Made by a program: the position numbers and the translations under genes. The notes beneath the pieces are model-generated. The model did not search any database and was not told the DNA's origin. It worked only from the letters and a program-made list of their open reading frames with translations. Shown in pieces: positions 31,301 to 43,557 of a DNA stretch of 64,000 nucleotides; the stretch's first letter is position 1, and the number at the start of each line of letters is the position of its first letter. This DNA comes from Siphonodentalium dalli (Eukaryota; Mollusca; Scaphopoda; Gadilida; Siphonodentaliidae): contig CP136064.1 in NCBI GenBank assembly GCA_032622095.1, positions 274,001,614 through 274,065,613 of the forward strand, read 5' to 3'.

Positions 31301-32656
31301 ATATTGGCATCCATCTTTTATCCAGTTGATCACTTTTTATCATGATGGGCCAGAATAGCCACATATTACGGTTCATCTCAGTTCCGTCTCAAAGTTTTGC
31401 CCATTTCCTTTCAATAATATGGCCAGAATCACAAAAGAGGTTCCATACTGCAACTTTAAAATGAATTTGTCATGCCCCATACGGAACTGGGACAAACAGA
31501 ATAGAACGTGGTTGTCGGTTAATTAACTAACACGTATAATAACCAAGTGAGTCACAGTTTGCTACCTTGTCGGATAACGCAGATAATAATGTTCGGGATA
31601 TATGTAAAAAATTAACTTTTTACAAATTTGGTTGCCATTTTGGAAGCCATCTTGAGCAATTTGGTCTATAAACACCGTAATGTGACACATTTAAGATAGA
31701 CCAAAACAATAAATACCTTTGATACCAATGATAGTTGCATTTTACTTAAATAAATTGTCCAACCCTGAAAAGTTAATTTTTGCCGATATTTATGTCAAGT
31801 TTGTGAGAGAAATATCCAATATTTCTGGTGATGTCAGTGGTGACAATAGAAACATTGATCCATGGCGCATCAGACATATAAGTATTCAATGTATATAATA
31901 CAGATTAGCCAATTGTATATATCAACCACAACTTGTAAGCCATTGCAGGACACCCTGGGACAATATTTACCATTTTTCATATTTTCGGCGGCCATTTTGG
32001 AAATGTTCTACACCAATTTCATTCCCATTGAATTAAAACATCCGTCCAATAAATAAAGCACATAGTTGTTAACATTCTATATTAACATCCTGTGTGGTTT
32101 GTCGTTAAAATGATTATCAAGACCGTCTTGCAAAAAAATCGAAAATTTCACCCCTCTTTTTCAAATCCTCTTTCTGTATCTATTACTGAACCCTCGTCAA
32201 TGGCAAATGTCTTAACATGACGCTATAATATCACGCTTGACGACTGTCTCAAAAACATTGCCATTTACTAATGATTAATGTGAAGAAAAATGGAAGATAT
32301 GGTGAAATATTAATTAAATTTCCTATTTTCGTGCAGATGACGTCATTTTTCGGCGGCCATTTTGATTTTTTTTCGAAATTATTTGCCGTCATTTTGAAGA
32401 AGGACATCATACATTTTGTCTGTGTCTTTTGCTAACAACCGATCTATTACAACGATTAAATACATCTGGTCGGAGTTAGAGGAAATGGCGGCCATCTTGG
32501 ATTCAAATGGCTCTAGCACCCAGTAGGGCCACCTTTATTTTTCGGTGAATTCCGGATTCTTTATCTGGATACCATAGAGAACAATAAAAATAAGGTTATT
32601 TGTAATCATCGGGGGGGGGGGGGTGCAGGTGGACCTTATTGGCTCCCCGACTATCA

Positions 32657-33097
32657 TACACATCATGGCCTATTAGTGTGGTCGTCGGGAGGTTGAACAT
32701 GGAAAAAATTGTTATAAAGCTGGTTTTGGTCTCATTTTACGCGCAAAAGTATCAGGAATAACATATCCAAAATCCGCCTTGGGGAAAATTCAGGATTCAA
32801 GATGGCGTCCAATGTGGCGGCCAACGATTAGAAATATTAACCAATCAGCATTAGTACGTTGTGAGGTATGGGGTAATGAGTTTGCTCTCATACAAATGTC
32901 ATCATGTTTGACAAAGGATTCCACGGGAGTCACACTGACCAACTATCAGTCACAGAGTCAAAAAATGTCCACCAAAATGGCCGCCAAATTGACAATTATT
33001 ACTTTTGTTTATTTTGTTGATCGAAATCAGCCAGTGATGACCAGAATGAGAAATACTTCATCATTTCGACACTTGTGTGTCAAATATATCAATATAC
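32657..33097. other. No gene recognised
   Basis: Dispersed-repeat-like sequence with AAGATGGC and ATGGCCGCC words and a CATATCCAAAATCCGCCTTG stretch that recurs near 13500 and 37790. Confidence 0.45.
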
Positions 33098-35690
33098 TCA
33101 GACCTCATCCTCGTCATCTATCAGAACCTCTTCTGAATTCATGCAGCCCTCTCCACGATAATCTCCACAAGCGATAACACATTTCAGACCATGTTTGCGA
33201 CATGTACACACATTGGTGTCACGTGGTTTTTTGATGACATCTTACACTTACACCGTACAAACTTGAGCAATTCGTCTGGGGCTGCATTCTGGCCAGTCTT
33301 GACTGGGGAAAGATCCGCACCACGTCGTTCCCAACCCCATCTCTCAGCATTCAATACGTCGTTATTCAGTGTTCTCCAAATCATCACCTGGACATGAACT
33401 CTGAGACTGTGATAGTATGCCGCTCGTTCTGTTGGTGGGAGTTTTTGGGGCTCTCATGCAGTCTTGCTAGAAGATACCATATCCATAAACTTCGCATACC
33501 GAAGTGTATTTAGAGAATCGTCTTTCTTACCACTACACACTACAACGAAGAGCCTCATGCCGGCATCTCCAATGTCTTACTGATTAGCACTAGATTCCTG
33601 CATGAGTGATGATATTTTTCGAACTTCAGCAGACTCGTTTATCTTTCTGACGATACTTGTTTTCCCATGTCCGAATATTGCAGAGGTGGTGTCACAGCCT
33701 ACCCATGCATGTGCAAACATGATATGGAAAGTTGTGAGATGTCCATCCTTGCGCACGGTGTCACCGATTCGCCATATGGCAGCACTGCCTTTGCCAGATT
33801 TCCGAGCATCAGATTAGAAAAATATGTCGGCCATGTTGGATTTCCAGTGATGGATCAAAAGAATAATCACATATGTGTCGTCCGCGATAACTCTGACGTT
33901 TCTTCCATGTGATGCAAACTCTAGGGCATGAGAAACTATCAGAGTATCTGCATCACCACTGCTGTTGTGAACTGCATGCCCATCACCAGATAAGAGGCGG
34001 CCAATCAAGTTGATGAACTGACTTTTATTTAACTCATTTGAGAGGAAAATTTGCTGGTTATTGTGGCTCGCTGTTGTTTCAGTGACCCGAACTTCGGCAC
34101 ATGTTTTGCCAGATCGCCGGTTGTGCTCGTTATCTTTAATAGACATGCCATGACCATAACCATCGAACACGATGCAACTCGAGCCATACTTTGTTCTGAC
34201 GTAGTTCTGATATTGAGTGGCTACTTCCTTGTATGTTGAGTTTTTGATCCACTTCACTCTATGGAGAAGAGCTCCGCCATCAAGAACGGTCGCAATTACC
34301 TTCTGGGAATATTCGACTTCCTGAACGGAATCAGTCAGAGCCTTCTTCGCTAACAGTGATTTTGCTGGTTTTCGCATTCATTGATCTTTGAACAGAGAAC
34401 TTGGTATGGTCGTCAATTCGTCAAAACTATCAGTCGTGAGAACAACAGCGTTGGATTGAATTGAACTCGCTCGTTATCAACTCGAATCCCGGGATACAGA
34501 TGATCCAGATACTTTATGTGATCTTTTCTTTTAATTGATGCATCAGTGATGCTCACATTGTCAAGTTTTCTCTGGATGTTTGGCCAACACTCTCAGAATT
34601 GGAACAATTCACGCCATCAGTTCCATTGGACGTTAGCCCCGATGACAACGAACGGAGTTTCTTCTCATTGGCATCAAAGGGGTCGTGGTCATCAAACCAG
34701 GTTTGCAATCTAACCATATCATCGAAATCACGCTTTCGCCTATAGATTCCCCCATTCCATTGTGCTGATCACTGGTACTAGGTCGCATTTTGGTCAACTC
34801 GGTCATTGTATCTCTGCACATCTGTGCATACTGAGTATCCACTGAAAACGTACCGTTTCTGTCAGTCCTCTACCTCGAGTTAACCCCCCTCGACTCTTGA
34901 TAGATCTCATCAGTACTTGTTCAATAATAAGATCGGTTGATAACCCCGCCCAGAATCTGCTACTTCTACGGGCTACATGGAAGCCATGTTCCTCAAAACA
35001 CTGATGTACCCAAGGATGCTTCACTGGTAATTCTAGCATCATTTGGAGATATAGACTGCAGCTCTTTGCGTAATTTATATGACCAGTGGCTGCGAAGAGG
35101 TTCAGCATCTGCCCTACTGTTACAATATGCAGATTCCAATCCCCTGTTCGCTCAGCACGGATGAAGTTCTTTAGGGTTTGCACATAATCCATATACTGCA
35201 CCCACAATTTTGCTGTGAGAGATTCTTTGACAAGCAGTGATTTATAACAATTGATACATTGCTCGAGCTTTAACAGTTCAGTTGAGTCCGCAGCCGCGGA
35301 TATAGGAACAACGCCAATTTCAATCTCTTCACACAGTTTTTGTATTCTGTCCATTTCATTCTGGTGCATTTTGCCCATCGTGTTTTCACCAACAACGTGT
35401 ACATCACCCTGTTGCACGTGTGAGGCTTCTATGTCATCTTGTTCCCGTACCGATTCGATGTCCGCAGAACTGCCGTCCTTTTCAACTGGGACAACTTCAG
35501 CTATCAACTTATTGAAAAGCGCAACCTCAACTAGGTAGTGACCACGCAATGCCCTCGACACTGCCTTTCCAGATATCATATAGGTCACTGTGTTCTGACC
35601 GTACACTTTCTCCAAGTGATATATTAGAAACAACTGAACAATGCTACTTGTGGTTTGCACAACTGCAGTGAAGTGCGTTATGTCGTTCTA
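33098..35690 (-). pseudogene. Decayed large gene of an invertebrate multi-copy family with PIN/FEN-like segment
   Basis: Conserved blocks occur in order on the minus strand. An N-proximal block covers 35690-34803 (KVYGQNTVTYM, LWVQYMDYVQTLKNFIRAER, FWAGLSTDLIIEQVLMRSIK, GGLTRGRG). A linker block covers about 34760-34400 in a shifted frame (RKRDFDDMVRLQTWF, ending SLFKDQ). A block at 34377-33814 reads VLDGGALLHRVKW, IVFDGYGHGMSIKD, GDADTLIVSHALEFA, ADDTYVIILLIHHW. After a TAA the same frame continues with HAWVGCDTTSAIFGHGKTSI, and a Cys-rich end VCTCRKHGLKCVIACGDYRG stops at 33098. The acidic spacing in GDADT and ADDT resembles PIN/FEN nucleases (inference). A TGA before 34377, the TAA near 33816 and a frameshift near 34830 show inactivation. 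I recall similar uncharacterised proteins in corals and molluscs. Confidence 0.75.
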
Positions 35691-35693
35691 GGC

Positions 35694-35850
35694 TAACGCT
35701 CTTTATCACTGGAGCGCACACATGGCTTATTTTGGTGTTTTCCTCCAACGCTCACAAAACGCTCTTTATGTATGGTGCGCACGCATGCATTGGCATTTTG
35801 CTTAACGCTCTTTATTAGTGGGGGCACATATGGCTTACACTGTGATGGGT
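35694..35850. repeat. Short degenerate tandem repeat
   Basis: Three units of about 60 bp with AACGCTCTTTAT and GCGCACACATGGCTTA. They start where the pseudogene homology ends. Confidence 0.6.
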
Positions 35851-36517
35851 CATGTTATCGTATCATCATATGACAATTATCCATGCGAACTTGCCACGCA
35901 TAAGTGGTTTGCGAGCTAACACAAGTAAACTGTTTGTATTTATCTGCATTACGAAATTTTGTGGCATAATGACGAAATGTACTGTATTAAAATGACTGTA
36001 AAAAAAATTCCCCACAGCGGATTTTAGCGGATTTTGGATATATTGTTGTCCAAACATTCCCGGTCAAAATGACACAAAAACCGGCATTATAAAAAAATTT
36101 CTACGTTCCCCCTCCAAAATCACCGCAACGACCACACTATATGCCTATGCAATATATACGAAATTTTAGTGGTTATGATATTGGACATATTGTGATATGG
36201 CTATGTATAGGCATATGGGAAACTAGGGTGGAGTGGGACATTTTTTCTTCCATGGTTCATAACTCAATTCGTGCTACATATCCAACTGTTGTTTTGTGTA
36301 TGATTTATGAGCCATTCTAAGATAACGTGGACCATTAGAAAGAAAAAAAACCGCAAAAAATAATTGTTCTTAAAAACCAGTGCAAATTATTTTAATTTTA
36401 AAGACAGATATTCAGTAGACATGTACCTGAAGTGGTTTACCTTTTAATCAAAGATAACCACACTGATATGACCGCGTATGAAGTTCCCACAAGCATTGTT
36501 CTTGTGCGACAGATACA
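35851..36517. other. No gene recognised
   Basis: AT-rich, no exon or repeat assignment. Confidence 0.45.
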
Positions 36518-36521
36518 TTAA

Positions 36522-37113
36522 AGGGGTACTGTACCCAAGATGTTGTTGTTGGTTTCTATAATCCCCGAGTCGGAGAATAATGTAACAACTTTTCAATTTT
36601 TTGAAAGTTTGTTGAGTACGAAGTATTGTTACGGATGGCAAATTTACCGGAATGCAAAAATACAAATTGTCGTTGTCGAGTAATTTTTGTAAAGTTTTCA
36701 ACCAAATGAATCAAATAAACATTATATTATATGGTTAGTAGTCCCATATACTCATTTAAGTTAGTGTACCGTCACTAGTCAATGAATGGCTTGGGTTTTC
36801 TCCCCGTATAAGCATAATGTTTCAAACGATCGTGTGTGCAATTGTTTTCCTAATCCGGTATCCCTCAATTATAATTTGATTACGTTTTGTACACGGAAAT
36901 TCGAATTTTAAGAGACGCCATTTTATGGCTGGAGCCATAAAATCAATTTATATTAAATTATTAACTTTTAAATTATTAAATTTTAAGATAGCCTATTAAC
37001 CTGAACGTTTACAGAATACATCTTCGACTCAAATTACTTATATTTCTATATAGTATCGATAATAGATCGTTGTTATCACCGGGAATTTATTGAAAATGGC
37101 GTACAGTACCCCT
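36522..37113. mobile_element. TTAA-flanked MITE PB2, copy 1
   Basis: 592 bp between TTAA at 36518-36521 and 37114-37117, with ends AGGGGTACTGTAC and complement. The body (GTTGTTGTTGGTTTCTATA, then ATTTTATGGCT) matches 46810-47392. It is non-coding. Confidence 0.88.
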
Positions 37114-37117
37114 TTAA

Positions 37118-37811
37118 CTTTATTTACCACACTGGCCTACTTGATATTGGTGGTTCTTCGCCTAAGCCGGTGTTCTGCGATACAGCACCCATCACTATTC
37201 GGCATCGACAACATCAGTGCATCCAATGCGTTAACCCATACAACAGAATTCCAATTCTTAGTTTTCTACTTATAGCTATAATGCATATTCTGCCATGCTC
37301 GTGCACTCAGGCTGGATGGTGTACATTTCCAGGTAACAAAAGCAAGCAAGTCACATACCATATTACCACGAACTGGTGTGAACAATGGATTCAATGTAAA
37401 AGTGACAAATGGACATGGAATTTTCCGTCTCGCGAGAGAGTGCTCCATACATCATGAACAGTTCGTCCGTTATTCACATTATGTGTTTAATTTTTCTATA
37501 ACGTTTGGTAACGTATATCTGTCGCTGCAGATATAGAGAGAAAATATGTGTTCAATGTTTTCGCAGCCCGACTGTGAAACTGTCATGGTTCAACGCCATC
37601 CAGTAATATATAGGCCTAATTATAATTTCTACTTTAAAATATAGCCTTACGTACGTCATATATAGACTATACATGATAGGCATATTAGTATTGTCGTGGT
37701 TTACGCGAACATGGGGGTTGACCAAGAAGAAATTGGCAAAGAAGCGATTTTGTTATCATTCGACGCGGGGAGATCCCAGGATTAATATATCCAAAATCCG
37801 CTTTGGGGAAA
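37118..37811. other. No gene recognised
   Basis: Overlapping short frames of 60-95 codons on both strands have no known motif. Includes the dispersed CCAAAATCCGCTTTGG stretch near 37792. Confidence 0.45.
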
Positions 37812-38670
37812 ATTATTATTATTATTTATTATTTATTTTGTATCAGACATAAAGCGTCCATATATAGTGTATCACAATTTAGCATACATATGTTACATTA
37901 TAATAGAGATTATATTAAAGATTACATATAAAATAGATTATTCCAATGACGAAATAAGTATGAGCTGAATAACAAATCAGAATTATAAATGGCTTATAGT
38001 ATCTGATTTGTAGAATTAGACGTTCTCTCTCGGAACCCATACACACCCTTGCGCACTAACACTGAAATCGAACACATTCTGTCATTCACAAACATTCCAC
38101 TGGCACTGCACGCTCTTTCATATCCCATTAACTTCCTATATGCATTATTAAAACATACTGTTATATAACTTATTAAAAAAAAATTTGATGTAATTGACCC
38201 AAAGGTGAACACAGTAGCCTATAGAGGAGATACAAACATGTGAAATAAGTGCATTTTAACATGAGAAGAACATTTGTAGAATTTCCTGATCAGAATATTT
38301 GACCGGGAACAAATTGATCTGTATTAGCGCATTATATATCATTGTCATCAGAAAGATCGTTGTTGAGAATATGTCCCAGATATTTGAAGGTGGAAACGAA
38401 TTTAATTTCCTTTCCTACAAGAAAGAGTTTCGGAAATGTCCTAATGGGTAGGGATTTTGGGATAAATTAGGCCACACCCTGGGTCTTCTTTGCATTGTAT
38501 ATGCCAAATCAATATTATAGGCTTCTTCGCATATTCTCAACAGACGTCTCAATCCCTCTAACGAGGGGACAATAAGGCACATATCATCAGCATAACATAC
38601 ATGATTGATGGTCTCTCCACCAACAACACAACCGACATTGCATGCATTCAGTCTCTCGATTCATGATGGC
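37812..38670 (-). pseudogene. LINE 3' end with YADD reverse transcriptase motif and (AAT)n tail
   Basis: The minus strand encodes ACNVGCVVGGETINHVCYADD then MCLIVPSLEGLRRLLRICEE (catalytic YADD at 38580-38594), then KFVSTFKYLGHILNNDLSDD after a frameshift. It continues with FNNAYRKLMGYERACSASGM, FVNDRMCS and LVRKGVYGFRER (37994-38212). These blocks match the palm, thumb and C-terminal region of non-LTR retrotransposons. The element ends at a plus-strand ATTATTATT tract (37816-37850), that is an (AAT)n 3' tail, marking the true 3' end. It is 5'-truncated, with several frame breaks. Confidence 0.88.
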
Positions 38671-38759
38671 ATTTAACATGGCCGCCGTTAATCAAAAGAG
38701 ACACTGACTGAGATTGATTCGATTTTTAGGGAGAGACTTTTGTGAAATATATACAAACT

Positions 38760-39530
38760 AGCTGGTGGACCCGACTTCGTCCGGGCTGTTTCCCCTCTGC
38801 TTTTCGACGATTTGCGCGATTTGACCTTGAATTGACCATTTTGAAGGTCAAGGTCAGGTCGAGGTCACGATTTGACCCGTCCAAAAAACTCCCCGGACTT
38901 AAGTACCCGACAAAAGTACCCGTCGAAATCCGTCAGGTTTTACCAGATTTGACCTTGAATTGACCATTTTGAAGGTCAAGGTAAGGTTGGGGTCACGATT
39001 TGACCCGTCCAAAACACTCATCGGACAAAAGTAACCCTATGTATCAAATGTTGTCGAAATCCCGTCAAAAGTCGCTATTTGACCTTGAATTGACAATTTT
39101 GAAGGTCAAGGTCAGGTCGGGGTCACGATTTGACCCGTCCAAAACACTCCCCGGACAAAAGTACCCATGGGTATCAAATTTCGTCGAAATCAGACCGTTT
39201 TACCCGATTTGACGTTGAATTGACCTTTTTGAAGGTCAAGGTCAGGTCGGTGTAACGATTTGACCCGTTCAAAAGACTCCCCGGACAAAAGTATCTGTAG
39301 GTATCAATTTTCGTCGAAATCCGTCCCGTGTTACCCGATTTGACCTTGAATTGACCTTTTTGAAGGTCAAGGTCAGGTCGGAGTCACGATTTGACCCGTC
39401 CAAAACTCTCCCTGGACAAAAGTAACCCTAGATAGCAAGTTTGGGCTAAATCCGCCCGGCAGCTAGGTTTCCCGGCCATAGCTAACAGACAAACAATAAA
39501 CAAACAGACAGAAGTCCCAAAATATATATT
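38760..39530. repeat. 130-bp tandem repeat rich in AAGGTCA motifs
   Basis: Five units with TTTGACCTTGAATTGACC start near 38820, 38948, 39078, 39208 and 39339 (spacing 128-131). Each holds GAAGGTCAAGGTCAGGTC and the word ACAAAAGTA. It begins with CTAGCTGGTGGACCCG and ends with an ACAGACAAACA-type tract, an LINE/SINE-tail-like framing seen in many invertebrates. Confidence 0.9.
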
Positions 39531-39534
39531 AGAC

Positions 39535-40560
39535 TAGCTGGGTACCCGTCCTGATGGGGAGAGTCGTTGTGTTGTTTTTTTTACACCAACACCCCAAAAA
39601 TGGTGGAAATCGGCCCAGCGGATACCGAGATACAGGTTCAAGGTAATTTGAAAGGTCAACGTAACGCTGGGTGGGACGAAAGTTATTGGCATCCCCATCT
39701 ACACCAACACCACACAAATGGTGGAAATCGGCCCAGCGGATTCCGAGATACAGAGTCAATGTCATTTGAAGGTCAATGTCACGCCGCACGGGCATCTGGG
39801 TGGGACGAAATTTATTGGCACCCCCATCTACACCAACACCCCAAAAATGGTGGAAATCTGCCCGGCGGATGCCGCGATACAGGTTCAAGGTCATTTGAAA
39901 TGTCAAGGTCCCGCCGCTAACCTTTGAAAATGTTTGGCTACCCGAACCATCCCTACCTACGAAATTTCATCCCGATCGTCCCATCGGATTCTTAGATAGA
40001 GAGTCAAGGTAACTCGAAGGTCAAGGTCACGCCACACGGGCATCTCGGTGGGACGAAATTTATTGGCATCCCCATCTACACCAACACCCCGAAAATGGTG
40101 GAAATCGTCCCAGCGGATACCGAGATACGGATTCAAGGTCATTTGAAAGGTCAAGGTCATGTTGAAAATGTTTGGCTACCCGAACTGTCCCTACCTACGA
40201 AATTTCATCCCGATCGTCCCATCGGATCCTGAGATAGAGAGTCAATGTCGTTCGAAGGTCAAGGTCACGCCGCACGGACATCTCGGTGGGACAAAATTCA
40301 TTGGCATCCCCATCTACACCCCCGAAAATGGTGGAAATCGGCCCAGCGGATACCGAGATACGGGTTCAAGGTCATTTGAAAGGTCAAGGTCACACCGCAC
40401 GGGCATCCGGGTGTGACGAGATTGCTCAGCGCCTCAAACTACCCGTTTCCACCAAAGTCGGTGGAAATCGGCCCAGCGGATCCCGAGATATGACTTCAAG
40501 GTCACTCGAAGGTCAAGGTGACCCTATGTATCAAATTTCGTCCGTAGAAATCCCCCAGTT
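39535..40560. repeat. Second tandem array, about 120-bp units, also with AAGGTCA motifs
   Basis: Units contain AATGGTGGAAATCGGCCCAG, GAGATACAGGTTCAAGGTCA and GGTCAAGGTCACGCC. Cores occur near 39600, 39717, 39846, 40094, 40327 and 40449, with variant units between. It starts directly after the previous array with CTAGCTGGGTACCCG. Confidence 0.85.
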
Positions 40561-40734
40561 TTACCCGATTTGATTTCCAATCAAGTAGATAAACGCTCTT
40601 TGATAATCCAGTTAACCAATTTCAATGTAAATAAACCAAATGTGTAGCCAAGAAACAGCTAAGATCGGGTTTAACAAAAATTTCGGCCATTCTGGAAGCC
40701 ATCTCAGGTAAATGGATTTGATTCGAGAGCTAGA

Positions 40735-41110
40735 CAATGGATCCGCTCCACTTTTTTTTTTAACCCGGGGCTATTGCGGACCACTCATTTCGGCTGGAGC
40801 ACCCCGAAAGAGGTGACCCACCCTTACGAGATGGTCAAATTGCCTGTCGGGGTCAGTCCCCGCTAAAGCGGAAGTCCGTCAGTCAGTCAGTCAGTCAGTC
40901 GTCCTCCTCAGGCTGCGAACCCACACCGTGGAAGTCCCGTCCGTCGGGGACGTATCTCACAGCACGGGCTCGAGCCAAAAAGCCGAGAAGCGATCGAATG
41001 AGCACCATCCATATTGTCCGGAACCCCAGCCAAATGGAGTGGTGGATGAGAATACCCGGCACCTAACTCTACACGACTTCGCACTAAGTGAGGTGTGGAA
41101 AATAATAGCA
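40735..41110. other. GC-rich segment with (GTCA)n, identity unknown
   Basis: Holds GTCAGTCAGTCAGTCAGTC (about 40878-40900), palindromic AGTCCCCGCTAAAGC context and CGGAACCCCAGCC. It is clearly unlike neighbouring AT-rich DNA. It may be a retroelement 5' region, but there is no decisive motif. Confidence 0.4.
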
Positions 41111-41274
41111 TAAAAATATAAATGTATCCAAAATAGACTTAAGAATATCAGCTGTAACAAAAATGTATATATCGGAAATTGTAAATGCTATATTTTGGGA
41201 GGGAGCCGGCAGAAATTGTAAATGCTATAATTTGGGAGGGAGCCGGCAAATGCCGTATTTTCACTCAAGTAGAT

Positions 41275-41520
41275 ACACGACTCAATCTGATGTCTTTAAA
41301 ATATGGAATATTGAGAGGATATCTAATCGAGGTATATAAACTGTTGAATTGTCATTACAACATCAATGCCTGTGACCTATTAGAAAGACAGTCATCAGGA
41401 AGAACACGAGGACATAATAAAAAGCTAAAAATGGCCATTGTTAACAAGGCCATAGGAAAATATTTCTTCACGCAGAGGCACAGTGGTGCAAGATCGGCGG
41501 AGAAAACGGTGGAGAGTTAA
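41275..41520 (+). pseudogene. LINE reverse transcriptase, C-terminal fragment (family L1a)
   Basis: Reads [51 protein letters not shown] and [20 protein letters not shown]. It is colinear with the minus-strand fragment at 23379-23668, where the last block is [13 protein letters not shown]. Divergence after TQR suggests a junction or rearrangement at about 41475. Confidence 0.75.
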
Positions 41521-41529
41521 GAGTTTCAA

Positions 41530-43060
41530 GATGGGGACGGACAAATTTATCGTAAGGTACGTGGTTCAACTCAATGAATGTTTTCTCTCATTTAAGTAAT
41601 TCATTTCACTACAACAAAGTTGCACGGGCAGTCGAATTGTGTGTGGAATATATTCGACATGTTGTTCAATTGATATTAATGTATGCTGTGGATATTTGTT
41701 GGGAATAGAGAATGCTCTTGCTTAAAGTGTTATACGTTTTCTCATAAATGGTATATCCAAATAGCATCACAAAACATGATTATTACAGTCATGGAATATA
41801 AGTAGTGGCTCACCTTGTCAATTGTCATTCTGTTTATCGCGATTAATCCGTTCCACCAATAATGAAGTATACATTAGACGTTATAATATGATACATGAAC
41901 ATCATAAACACATTAGTTCGATAAAAGATGATAATTGGGTTTTACATATTGAGATGTATCAATCAATCTAGTGGGTTGGACTAAGATCCCGAGGACACCT
42001 GGCTATCATATCGCCATGAAGATACAGATGTTTCAAAGAAATTTCCAGGTGCTCCTCTGTTCATGGTGCTATATATTGGCTAAATATTCTTAGTTTAAAC
42101 GAAATGTTGCTGCACACATATATCAGCTACATGTGCCAGGCACAGAGCGAGATATATTTTGAGTTGTTTATGTCAGTCGATGAGTCTGTTCTAAAACCCT
42201 TGTCAGATGTCAGTATTGGTAGGATCCTGAAAAGTCTTGTGCTACTAACTGCTTTTTCTTGTATATCAGAAGAAACTATATTTGACTGCACACTGTGACC
42301 ACTATTTTTGAACAGGCCTTCCATAGCTCTTGACAAATTGTAACTTTTTGTGGAAACTATATTGAATGGAACAGACTAAATGTTGTTATTATATATATAT
42401 GCAATCCTCTGACGGTTCGAGGTCTCTCAGTTTGCACGAATATATGTATCTCTTCAATAGAATGATAAATATACGTTTAATGCTTCTTCTAGTTATCTCT
42501 TTTTGCTAGCTCATTGTGTGAATGCCTTGACTGCCATTCCCATATAAATATGACTGTTAAGAAGATATAATTGTTCAAGTGACTTATGTGGGTCACCATA
42601 TGTCGGGATTGTGAAATGTGAACGCCCAACTACTTAAAATGATATGGAGATGGCCTGGTGACTGTATATAACTTATATGTGGATATCGGCGAATAGCAAT
42701 CTTATCAATGATAGTGCATATCCGCTCGCCATCCGTGACGCAAACGACACCAAATGTGATTTAATTCATGGTATATCATTAGAGAAAAACGTGTATGAAT
42801 TTGGTGGAATTTGGTTTATTAAATCAATTGTTGATGCAACGCTGACTCGAACAACGCCATATTGCGAAGTTGATTATGTATTCGTTTGATGAAAATCAGC
42901 GACAAAACTATTTCACCATATTTTTTAAATTTCCCCTCCCACCAACAGCGTCATTTTAGAAAATTTTAACCCGCACCATTATCTTCCTTGTAAAAAGTTA
43001 CCCCTCTTAGAACGCCTTGGTGCCATCTCGATTGTACCGCGTGAAGTTATATATAGAACG
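41530..43060. other. No gene recognised
   Basis: AT-rich, with short frames lacking motifs. From about 42640 the TTTGGTGGAATTTGG-type words of the following repeat family begin to appear. Confidence 0.45.
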
Positions 43061-43064
43061 CACA

Positions 43065-43557
43065 CAGACAGACAAAAAGACAGACAGACAGCACGATTTT
43101 ATTTCTTGTATCATTTGAGAAGAACGTGTCTGAATTTGATGGTAATTGGTACTAACAATATTTTGTATCAGTTTCTATTTCGAACTCAAGCTGATACAAA
43201 ATATTTTGTATCAGTCCCTATTTCGGACTCAAGCTGCACACACTAAGACTCATTAGAGATTAGAGATGCATATATATGAAATTGGTGAAAATTGGCGAGT
43301 AAACAAATTCGTATCAAATTTAAGGTCCCCATATCTCTCACCCATAGGGCACCAATTTGGTGTATCTAAACCACACGATAAGATTCCTCGTATCACGGAG
43401 AAGAATATGTATCAATTTGGTGGAAATCGGCAGTAAACATATAGATATAATTTTTTGTGTCCCTCTCATCTCTATACACAACTGACTCGAATGGCCCCAC
43501 TTGTGACATCCTTAAACCACACGAGTACACTCCTGATATCATGGAGATGATTGTTTA
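43065..43557. repeat. Degenerate 130-150-bp repeat block (left)
   Basis: Units combine TCAATTTGGTGGAAATCGGC, TTGGTGCCCC-type words, GACTCGAA and AAACCACACGATTAGATTCC. The same family continues at 45320-46300. ACAGACAGACA tracts stand at the outer ends (about 43065 and 46275). Confidence 0.75.

Larger units (their letters stand above)
27411..32653. mobile_element. Giant foldback element GF1 (5.2 kb)
   Basis: The whole element is an imperfect palindrome. The left half (27411-about 30058) pairs with the right half (about 30150-32653) around a spacer of roughly 90 bp. Ends read TAGTCGGGGAGCC and complement, flanked by TCA at 27408-27410 and 32654-32656. The outer arms of about 1.3-1.7 kb are non-repetitive apart from one duplication. 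The inner halves are arrays of roughly 44-bp degenerate units. No protein frame of note; frames inside the arrays are repeat artefacts. Confidence 0.85.

Noticed and set aside
30828-31358. 176-codon frame rich in His, Thr, Tyr and Ile
   Set aside because: It is a read-through of the roughly 44-bp array in GF1; the protein periodicity mirrors the DNA repeat.
39567-39920. 117-codon frame in the tandem array
   Set aside because: Repetitive translation of 120-bp DNA units; both strands are open for the same reason.
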